NCBI GenBank assembly: GCA_934659425.1
Contig: CAKUHU010000006.1
Coordinates: forward strand, 29,193 to 93,192
Source of the DNA: an uncultured Oscillospiraceae bacterium
GTDB lineage: Bacteria > Bacillota > Clostridia > Oscillospirales > Oscillospiraceae
Length of the DNA stretch: 64,000 bases
Direction of reading: 5' to 3'
This document shows, piece by piece, positions 54,883 to 61,947 of this stretch. The translations under genes were made by a program, and so were the position numbers. The notes beneath the pieces were generated by a model. It searched no databases and was not told the origin of the DNA. It saw only the letters and a list, made by a program, of their open reading frames with translations. Positions within the stretch are counted from its first letter, which is position 1. Each line of letters opens with the position of its first letter.

Positions 54883-55368
54883 TTATGCCCACGGGTCTTG
54901 GGCTGCTGGGATACGGATGCCGCTGAGAGGGCTGGAGTATTCCCACAGGAACCATTCCCCCGTAGAGGGCTTGCAGCGCAGCTTCACCGGGCGGGGTGAA
55001 TCCGCACCGGCCGTTTTCAGGAATACCCGGATATAACCCTCCTCAATGTCCTGGGGGCGGGGATCCGGCAGGATATTGAGCACATAGGGTGTTCTCGGCG
55101 TATAGCTGTTTTCTGGCGTGGCCCCCTCGAAATACGCCAGCGGCAGGTAGTCCTTCCCCCGCAGGCGATCCTGCAGGAACTGGGCGTCATAGGGCGTCAT
55201 GGGCCGGGGGCCGCGCAGCAGGTTCATGGCAGCCTCGCCTGCGTCCTTGTTGGATAAGTACAGCTTCAATGCGCAGAGAAAGCCTGTGCAGACCTCCTCC
55301 GGTGTGCGGCGGGGCAGAGCTTCAAACTCTGAGAGCGTCGCGGGCAGGGCGTTGAGCGTTACTTGCAT
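54883..55368 (-). CDS. DUF6935-like protein
   Basis: A 161-residue soluble protein, MQVTLNALPATLSEFEALPR at the start. Conserved-looking core motifs are LLRGPRPMTPYDAQFLQDRL near residue 52, ATPENSYTPRTPY near 82, and KTAGADSPRPVKLRCKP...WFLWEY near 118-145. I associate this pattern with the DUF6935 family, often found beside YdjI-type SPFH genes; its function is unknown. The start follows AAAGGAGGAAC, and the downstream lipoprotein gene begins four bases after its stop. Confidence 0.65.
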   Translation of the reverse strand: MQVTLNALPATLSEFEALPRRTPEEVCTGFLCALKLYLSNKDAGEAAMNLLRGPRPMTPYDAQFLQDRLRGKDYLPLAYFEGATPENSYTPRTPYVLNILPDPRPQDIEEGYIRVFLKTAGADSPRPVKLRCKPSTGEWFLWEYSSPLSGIRIPAAQDPWA

Positions 55369-55382
55369 GGTGTTCCTCCTTT

Positions 55383-56416
55383 TTACGGTTCCATCACCAG
55401 CCGCCCTTCCACGGTGCGGCTGAGGTGTTGGTTGACGGTCAGGTATTCTTCAATGACATCCCGGGCCGAAGTGGACAGCACGCGGACTTTGCCGTTTTGC
55501 TCCACCTCTTCCAGTGAGATGTTCAGGAAATCCTTGAGGTTATTGTGATGATATTTCTGCACCGCCACGGAGTAGAGTCGGTCATCGTGCAGCGGCTCAC
55601 CGTCCAGCGTCAATTCCCGGAACTGCTCCTCGATTCTTGACCAGGCCATCCGCAGGCCGTGGGAGAACTGGTAGAATTCCGTGTGCTCTCCCTGAAAGGC
55701 TTCGTCCCGCAGAATGTCGGTGATGAGGTTGCTCAAGGGCGTTTCCTCGTTGCGGCGGGGACGCCCCAGCTTACAGGAAAAGCGGGTGATGATGCGGTCA
55801 TACTTCTCGCTGGTGGCATCCTTATACCGCAGGATGAACTTCTCCAGCTCCTCGTCCCGCGGACAGTGCTTATCGTTGATGGGGACGAGCTGCCAGGTGA
55901 AGGTGTCGATGGCGTTGTAGGCGTTGCAGATGTTGCCGATCTCCTTCGCTGCCTCCCCGATGTCCACGAAGAAGCCGATGAGATCTTCACTCTTCGTGGC
56001 CGCCAGCACATCTTCCGTGATGATGCCGATGAACAGCACCTTCATCCCGTCGATGTGGGCGATCCAGAACGGCTGGAACATCTGCTTGCCGTTGGACTTG
56101 ATGTGGAAGTTGGCGTTGATGATGGGAAAATCCACGCACTTTTCCAAAAACAGGAGGTGTGCAAGGCCATAGTCCGCCTCGTGGTTGCCGATGGTGGAAG
56201 TTCCCTTGTACTCTGAGTCGATGACGCTGCCCCGAAACATATCCACCGCGATGGCGTAAGGACATTCTTTTCCTCGCTGCGCCCCTTGTTGACATAGCCT
56301 GAGAGCAGCGACACGCTGCCTACCAGTTTTTCGTCGATCTGCACGGCGAGGAAATCGCCGTGCAGATCGTTGGAATGGAGAATCGTCAGCTTTTTCAGAT
56401 TTTTGATGACGGTCAC
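55383..56416 (-). pseudogene. frameshifted 5'-nucleotidase/metallophosphatase
   Basis: The 5' part (GTG at 56416 behind AAAGGGGC) reads KLTILHSNDLHGDF, the metal-binding opening of UshA-type enzymes, then YVNKGRSEEKNV. The frame is then lost by one missing base near 56260. The next frame picks up as YAIAVDMFRGSVID and GNHEADYG (GNHE motif) and continues through the 5'-nucleotidase C-terminal domain (ETPLSNLITDILRDEAF; FSHGLRMAWSRI) to the stop at 55383. No signal peptide is seen, so the ancestor was probably cytosolic. All conserved motifs survive, so the break is recent or an assembly error. Confidence 0.75.
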
Positions 56417-56453
56417 GCCCCTTTCCGGTTTGCTTGGTACGTCTGTTTTACGG

Positions 56454-58328
56454 TTACTGCCGGTAGAGATTGATTTTTGCGGTATTGGAGATGATCTCCT
56501 GCCCAATGCAGTCCGTTGCAACGCAGCGGTAATTGTTGCTGAAATTGTTGATCGTCACCTTGCGGATGGTGAGCGTGCTCATATCGCTGTGATCCTCCAC
56601 CGTATAGTCCGTTCCCAGCGTGAGATCCGTCCACACGCCGCCTTTCAAGACCTGCCAGCGGAATTCAACGGGATCCTTACCATACTGGATTCTGACGGTC
56701 AGGGACGCCGATTTGCCCTCTCTGACCGTGTAGCTCTGCGGCTGCTCGGTGAAAGCAAAGGGGAAGCTCATTTCAAAGGTGACGATGTTGCTCTCCACCT
56801 TGTTTCTGGCCGCGTCGGTAATCTCACAGCGGTACTTGAAGAAGACCGCCCGATCATCCGCCTTGATGGTCAGCGTCTTGGTGCCGACGCCGCTGAAAAC
56901 GCTGTCATTGGGAACGGCAGTCCAGTTTACGCTATCCGTGGAGTACATCCACTTGTAGGTGAACGGCCCCTTACCGCCGTCGATGGTGACGGTGGCCGTC
57001 GCCCGCTCGCCCTCCTCAGCCGTCATATTCTGGGGCTGCCCGATGATACGCAGAGCGCCGACAGCCTCGATGATGGACGCAGGCTCGGAATAAATGCTGT
57101 TGCCCAGAGCGTCCGTGATCTTGCAGCGGTACTCGAATCCGTAATTCCAGTCATTTGCATCCGCCCGAAGATTCGGCGTGGCCGTATCTGCATTTTTGAT
57201 ATACTCAGGGTTATTCAGCGGAAGCGCCGCGAAATCGGAATGATCATCGCAGCTCTCCCAGCGGTAGGTGTAGGGATCCTTGCCGCCGCTGACCTGCACC
57301 GTAAAGCTGACCCACTCATCGGCCTGAGCGCTCACATCCTGCGGCTGTTTCGTCACGGTGAGTTTCGAACGGGATATGGCAAATTGGGACTCACGGCTCT
57401 CTGCGTACTTCCCGTTGGAATCGCTGACCCAGCACTTGTAGAGGAAGCCGGTTGTCTCCTCATTGGCCTCCACCGTCAGCGTCTGGGTATCGGAGCCGCT
57501 GTACTGCGTACCGTCCTTGACGTCTTCCCAGTTCTTGCCGTCCAGGGAGCGGCGCCACCTGAAGCTCTGCTTTCCGGTGCCGCCGGTGACAGAGACATTC
57601 AGCTGCACCTTGTCTCCCGCCGCGGCGGAAATGCTGTCAGCAGGCTGCTTGGTGATCTTCAGCTCGCCGGCATCCGCCATCTCAAAGCTGATACGCTTGG
57701 CGGGATCCATCATACGCGTCAGGATCGTTGCGACCTCGCTGCGGCGGATGGCGCTCGAGGGATTGCAATTGTGGGCGGAATCGCTGCCCTGCAGGATGCC
57801 CGCGCGGTAGAGCTTGTAGATGGCTGCCGCCTGCGGGTGAGACATCGATACATCGGGGATAGCGTTATCATCGACCTGATTGATCTGAGCCAGCGCGCTG
57901 TAGCCTGCAAGCAGGCCCGTCTCGGGAATAGCGCCCGCAAAGATCTCCATGTAGCCTGCGCGCGCAGCGTTCTGCGACCAGTCGTAGTCCTTCGTGATGA
58001 TCTTATTCGCCTTGGCGTAATCCACATAAGGCTGATACCACGGGCTGCCGGACGGAAATTCTGTACTGCCGGTCGTGACCTTCCTGTGCATGCATGCGGC
58101 AAGCTTGACCGCCTCGGCATAGGTAAGGTTCCTGTCGGGAGAATAGGTCGCGGCGCTTGTGCCGGCGACGAGCCCCTGCACTACGGCAGATTCCACATCC
58201 TTGTAGTACCACGCCGTTTCCGGTACGTCGGTAAAGCGGGACGCCGCCAGTGCGGCGGGTGCCAGAGCCAGCATCATCACAAGGCTCAGCACCAGCGACC
58301 AGAATCGTTTGCTTTTTCTCTGTTTCAT
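56454..58328 (-). CDS. SLH-domain surface protein with four Ig-like domains
   Basis: A 624-residue secreted protein. A signal peptide (residues 1-29, ending ALAA) is followed by an SLH region to about residue 210 (FTDVPETAWYYKDVESAVVQGLVAGTSAATYSPDR-like, with further degenerate copies), which anchors proteins to cell-wall glycans. Four Ig-like units of about 95 residues follow; each opens with ITKQP, VTKQP, IIGQP or FTEQP and has a W...Y..C pattern. It may be an adhesin or structural surface protein. It starts 38 bases after the zinc protein gene, so it is co-transcribed. Confidence 0.88.
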   Translation of the reverse strand: MKQRKSKRFWSLVLSLVMMLALAPAALAASRFTDVPETAWYYKDVESAVVQGLVAGTSAATYSPDRNLTYAEAVKLAACMHRKVTTGSTEFPSGSPWYQPYVDYAKANKIITKDYDWSQNAARAGYMEIFAGAIPETGLLAGYSALAQINQVDDNAIPDVSMSHPQAAAIYKLYRAGILQGSDSAHNCNPSSAIRRSEVATILTRMMDPAKRISFEMADAGELKITKQPADSISAAAGDKVQLNVSVTGGTGKQSFRWRRSLDGKNWEDVKDGTQYSGSDTQTLTVEANEETTGFLYKCWVSDSNGKYAESRESQFAISRSKLTVTKQPQDVSAQADEWVSFTVQVSGGKDPYTYRWESCDDHSDFAALPLNNPEYIKNADTATPNLRADANDWNYGFEYRCKITDALGNSIYSEPASIIEAVGALRIIGQPQNMTAEEGERATATVTIDGGKGPFTYKWMYSTDSVNWTAVPNDSVFSGVGTKTLTIKADDRAVFFKYRCEITDAARNKVESNIVTFEMSFPFAFTEQPQSYTVREGKSASLTVRIQYGKDPVEFRWQVLKGGVWTDLTLGTDYTVEDHSDMSTLTIRKVTINNFSNNYRCVATDCIGQEIISNTAKINLYRQ

Positions 58329-58366
58329 AAAACACCTCTCAAAGATTTTTCAAAATTCACGTTTTC

Positions 58367-58738
58367 TCACTCTTCCGGATGATCTCCGTTCAGCACCGGC
58401 TGACCCTGCACCTCCAGCTGTCGGGCGCAGGAAACGCAAAGGTCAAGATCCTCGCCGATCCGGAAGCAATCGTCGCACACCAGCCGTCCGCAGATGGGGC
58501 AGAGGTTGAAGCTCTGGACAAATTCCGCCGCCGCCCGGTTCCGGGCCTCTGTCCGCTCCCGCTCGTACAGCGTCCGGAAAATCACACGCTTTCCCTCTGT
58601 TTCCGGGGGACTGTCCGCTTTGGAAAAGCGTGCGGGACGACTTCGCCATATCTTTCCGCATTCCGCACAGCGGACAAAATAGCGGAACTCCTCCACGGTG
58701 GAGCAATCCAGCAGCGCTTCCTTTATCGGCTGTCTCAT
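58367..58738 (-). CDS. small zinc-binding protein of unknown function
   Basis: A 123-residue soluble protein opening MRQPIKEALLDCSTVEEFRYF. It contains an early CAECG knuckle near residue 25 and a later treble-clef-like set CPICGRLVCDDCF...CVSC near 78-100, suited to bind two zinc ions. The function is unknown. The start lies behind GAGAGGAG. It is separated from the LuxR gene by 168 bases holding a terminator and an inverted repeat, and thus heads its own transcription unit. Confidence 0.75.
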   Translation of the reverse strand: MRQPIKEALLDCSTVEEFRYFVRCAECGKIWRSRPARFSKADSPPETEGKRVIFRTLYERERTEARNRAAAEFVQSFNLCPICGRLVCDDCFRIGEDLDLCVSCARQLEVQGQPVLNGDHPEE

Positions 58739-58809
58739 CCGCAAGCACTCCTCTCCTTCGTGTTTTCTGATTCTATTTGTAGCAGGACTAAGTAGGAAAT
58801 ACGATCCTC

Positions 58810-58852
58810 CCAAGGGTGAATTTATGGGTCAAAACCGGAAAATCACCCTTGG
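58810..58852. repeat. ten-base inverted repeat before the zinc protein gene
   Basis: CCAAGGGTGA (58810-58819) and TCACCCTTGG (58843-58852) are perfect inverted copies 23 bases apart, 70 bases upstream of the zinc-protein start. It could be an operator or a hairpin. Confidence 0.5.
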
Positions 58853-58860
58853 GGTGAGAC

Positions 58861-58898
58861 AAAACGCACAAGCCGGACAAAGCCGATTTGTGCGTTTT
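58861..58898 (-). terminator. terminator of the LuxR-type gene
   Basis: An 11-bp perfect stem (58888-58898 with 58861-58871, AAAACGCACAA arm) lies nine bases after the LuxR stop; on the minus strand it ends GTTTTG. Confidence 0.75.
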
Positions 58899-58906
58899 GC
58901 TTATAC

Positions 58907-60493
58907 CTATTCACTTCCCAGAAGGGCATCCAGCCGGTCGCAGCGGCGGAACATTTCGATATAGGCCATGAGTCCATCGTAGGAGCTGACGCCCAGCTTG
59001 CTGTAAATATTCCGGTTGTGAGTCTTGACGGTGCTGGCACTGATGAACATCAGCTCCGGGATCTCGCCAATGGTTTTGCCCCCGGCATAGTAGCGGAGAA
59101 GCTGCCGCTCCGTCCCGGTCAGCGCCGCAGACCGCTCCACAAAGGAGGAAAACAGCGCCGCGATCCCCGGAGGAAGGGCTTCCTCGGATAAGGCCGCCGC
59201 TGGGCGGTTGCGGAGGTATTCCGCCAGCTGGTCGATCTCCGAAATACCGGAGCGGGGAAACTCCGCCGCATCCGGATTCTGAATGGCCGCAAGGCTTCGG
59301 GCGATGGGCTTTGCAAAGCGGTGAGAAAGGGTCACCGCAACGACCAGCATCGCCAGCAGGAAAATCAGGGAGCCAATGATCCAGTTCATGCGGACGGATG
59401 CGGCATAGCGCTGATAGCTGCCCTCCGGCACCATGGTCACCGTCGCCAGCGGGTATCCGTCCGCCAGCTTTCCGGGCAGGATCTGATAGGTGCCGAGGTA
59501 GGTTTCGTCTCCGCAGGTAAAGGTATCATAGCGCTGTCCGTGCCGGACGGTCATAGCGCCCTCCGCACGGAGCGCTGCGCCCTGCATCGAGCCCAGCATG
59601 GCTCTGTCCAGCAGGAGCGTATCGCCATTCAGCGGCGCCAGCACCAGCAGGAAGGAGCCGTATGGTCCGGACACGGCGTCATGGGCCAGCGTGAAGAAAA
59701 GATCGCTGAGTTCGATCCCACAGATCCCGCGAACGGTGCCGCTCTCGTCCAGAATGGGGACACAGAGCAGGGTCACATTCTCCCAGGTATCCAGCAGCGG
59801 TACCCGCTCCGTCCAGAGGCAGCCCTCGGCCAGACGCTGTCCGCTCCAGGTCATCACCTGACGGTAGCCGGGGATGAGGCTGGTATCCAGTTCCGGATTC
59901 CAGCGGTTGTGGAGCTGAACGCCCTGACTGCGGGCAGCTCCCACCGCACCGCGGAAAAGCACCACATTCCCGCTGGGGTTGGCGGAACGGAGACTGGAAT
60001 AGCGGAGGTACAGCCCCATGCGGGAGCGGTCTGCCTCTGGCAGCGCAGTATTTGCGGTGGCATCCAGACAGAGGTAAGCCCCGCTGCACGCGCTGCCACC
60101 CAGAGAAGTATCCAGAACGGGAAGCAAAATCGTTTCCAGCTCCGCGATCAGCTCCGGATCGTCGTTCAGCGCTTCAAAGGAAATGCCCCGTTCTGCCAGA
60201 AAGATGTTCAGCTCTTCGCTGATCTGCTCAGAGAGGGCCACGCTTCTGGCCGTGAGCGTATCCATCTGCCCTCGAATAGCCGCTGCGGAGTTCTGCTGCT
60301 GCAGGGCGGCTGTTTCTCCAAACTGCCGGGAGGTGCGGGAGGTCACGCCTGTGATACTGAGAAGGAGCAGCGCCGCCGCCAGCATCGCCAGCACCATGGA
60401 CGCCCAATAGAGCGCCAAGCGGGAACGGATGCTAACGCCGTTCTCTCTGGCTTTTTTCGTCAGCATCTGCATTTCACAGAACTTTGCCGGCAC
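58907..60493 (-). CDS. membrane-spanning sensor with LuxR-type DNA-binding domain
   Basis: A 528-residue one-component regulator. A first transmembrane helix (about 27-49) and a second (about 368-388) enclose a roughly 320-residue extracytoplasmic domain of double-Cache style (FFTLAHDAVSGPYGSFLLV, CGIELSDL). A short HAMP-like linker (FAKPIARSLAAIQNPD) leads to a cytosolic LuxR/GerE helix-turn-helix at 455-520 (GKTIGEIPELMFISASTVKTHNRNIYSKLGV). No kinase or receiver domain is present. The GTG start has only a weak ribosome site; an ATG ten codons later is an alternative. It lies 32 bases after the solute-binding protein gene. Confidence 0.85.
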   Translation of the reverse strand: MPAKFCEMQMLTKKARENGVSIRSRLALYWASMVLAMLAAALLLLSITGVTSRTSRQFGETAALQQQNSAAAIRGQMDTLTARSVALSEQISEELNIFLAERGISFEALNDDPELIAELETILLPVLDTSLGGSACSGAYLCLDATANTALPEADRSRMGLYLRYSSLRSANPSGNVVLFRGAVGAARSQGVQLHNRWNPELDTSLIPGYRQVMTWSGQRLAEGCLWTERVPLLDTWENVTLLCVPILDESGTVRGICGIELSDLFFTLAHDAVSGPYGSFLLVLAPLNGDTLLLDRAMLGSMQGAALRAEGAMTVRHGQRYDTFTCGDETYLGTYQILPGKLADGYPLATVTMVPEGSYQRYAASVRMNWIIGSLIFLLAMLVVAVTLSHRFAKPIARSLAAIQNPDAAEFPRSGISEIDQLAEYLRNRPAAALSEEALPPGIAALFSSFVERSAALTGTERQLLRYYAGGKTIGEIPELMFISASTVKTHNRNIYSKLGVSSYDGLMAYIEMFRRCDRLDALLGSE

Positions 60494-60525
60494 GATCTCT
60501 CACCGCCCTTTCCTTGTGCTCGATT

Positions 60526-61860
60526 TTATTGATAGCTGCTCTGGAAGCCTGCAAGGGTGCTTTGCACCAACTCCTCCAGCGCGTCCGGGTTTTTCTGATA
60601 CTGTGTCTGTCCCGCGGTGAGCTTCAGCCGCACCAGCTTTTCAAAGCGTGTCTCCAGATCCAGATAGTTCTCCCGCTGGGGTGGGACATAGAAGGTGTAG
60701 TCCTGCCGAGTTTTGAGAAACGCCTGATAAAGCGAAACATACATAGGATTGGTAAGCCCCTCAATGGCAGAGGGCAGATATTTGTCAAAGCCCGTCTTCG
60801 TCACCGGCATATAGCCCAGCTCCGTCACGAAGTCCACATTCCGTTCCGGCTCCGTCAGCCATTTGAGGAAAGTCATGCAGGCTTTCTCTCGCTCCGGCGT
60901 GGACTTTACGGTGCAGACGCCTACGCCCCGCTGCATCACAAGCTTTTCCTCGACCTCGAAGATGGGGCATGGCAGGGAGATGATCTCCACCTCCTCCGTG
61001 GTGTTGTCCGGATAGGTCACAATGTTGGAGTAATAGAGCACACTGGCCGACGATGCCACGGAAACGATGGCATCCCCCGTTCGCAGGGGTTCGGTGGCGT
61101 AGCCGCTGCCGAGCCACAGCTCGCCGGTGAGGGCGGTGCGGGCATAGGGCTCCCACGCCCGGTGGAACATGGGGCCGAAGGTCAGGCCGTTTTCATCAAA
61201 GAAGTCCTCGCCCAGCGATTCCACGCCCACCTGAAAATAGTTGAAATGGTAGTCGTGGACGAAGAAGCATTTGCCCTCCGACCAGTCCCGGTAAGTCTCC
61301 GCCATGCTGTAAAGCCCCTCCCATGTGGAGAGGTCATCCAGACTCACGCCGGTGTCGGCGGCGAAGCGGTCAAAGGCGGTCTTGTTGACAAACAGGATCT
61401 CCGTGGATTTGGTCAGGGGTAGGATCACCAGCCGGTCATGGACGGTGCCCTCCTCCATGAACTCCGGGATAAAGGCATCCTGTTCTTCCTCTGTGAGATA
61501 GTCCCGGTAGTCCACCAGAATGTTCTCGTCCGGCAGAGCCAGCACGGTCTTTGGGTAGGAGACAAACATATCCGGCAGCTCTGTGGTGCCGGGGTCGCCG
61601 TAGGCCGAGGCCAGCACGCTTTCGTGGATGGTATTGGTGTTGCTGACGCTGCCCACCTGCACGCGGATATTCTGCTCTGCGCCTACGGTCTGGTTGAACT
61701 CGTCGATAAAGCGGTTCAGCGGGGAATCCACTTCGCCGCCGTAGACATGCCAAAGGGTAACGGTCACGGGTTCGGCAGCCTTTTCACCACAAGCGGCGAG
61801 ACACAGGGTCAGTCCGGCGGCAAGCAGTCCAAGCGCCAGCCGGAAAAGGATCTTTTTCAT
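60526..61860 (-). CDS. extracellular solute-binding lipoprotein, family 1
   Basis: A 444-residue lipoprotein with lipobox LAAC (Cys24) and a type I solute-binding fold like sugar-binding ABC components. It reads VTVTLWHVYGGEVDSPLNRFIDEFNQ near residue 32, then PDMFVSYPKTVLALPDEN, LPLTKSTEILFVNKTAF near 150 and EREKACMTFLKWLTEPE near 325. No permease or ATPase genes are adjacent. The following gene on the same strand is a membrane LuxR sensor, so it may serve as a ligand-presenting co-sensor rather than a transporter part. It starts behind GAGGAGG. Confidence 0.9.
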   Translation of the reverse strand: MKKILFRLALGLLAAGLTLCLAACGEKAAEPVTVTLWHVYGGEVDSPLNRFIDEFNQTVGAEQNIRVQVGSVSNTNTIHESVLASAYGDPGTTELPDMFVSYPKTVLALPDENILVDYRDYLTEEEQDAFIPEFMEEGTVHDRLVILPLTKSTEILFVNKTAFDRFAADTGVSLDDLSTWEGLYSMAETYRDWSEGKCFFVHDYHFNYFQVGVESLGEDFFDENGLTFGPMFHRAWEPYARTALTGELWLGSGYATEPLRTGDAIVSVASSASVLYYSNIVTYPDNTTEEVEIISLPCPIFEVEEKLVMQRGVGVCTVKSTPEREKACMTFLKWLTEPERNVDFVTELGYMPVTKTGFDKYLPSAIEGLTNPMYVSLYQAFLKTRQDYTFYVPPQRENYLDLETRFEKLVRLKLTAGQTQYQKNPDALEELVQSTLAGFQSSYQ

Positions 61861-61886
61861 CTTGTACCTCCTCGCTCAAGGTGAAG

Positions 61887-61915
61887 GCGGGCGGCGACGC
61901 TGTGCCGCCGCCCGC
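61887..61915. repeat. GC-rich hairpin between SLH and solute-binding protein genes
   Basis: A ten-bp stem (61887-61896 with 61906-61915) sits in the 87-base gap after the SLH protein. No T-run follows on the minus strand, so termination would be inefficient; it could be a partial terminator or mRNA end stabiliser. Confidence 0.5.
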
Positions 61916-61947
61916 TCTTTGGATATGGGATCTATTTGGAATTTTGC

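Noticed and set aside
56370..58382. A 670-codon plus-strand open frame
   Set aside because: It is antisense to the SLH-Ig protein, whose domains are recognisable. The plus-strand product resembles nothing and is rich in Ile/Arg/Ala shadow patterns.
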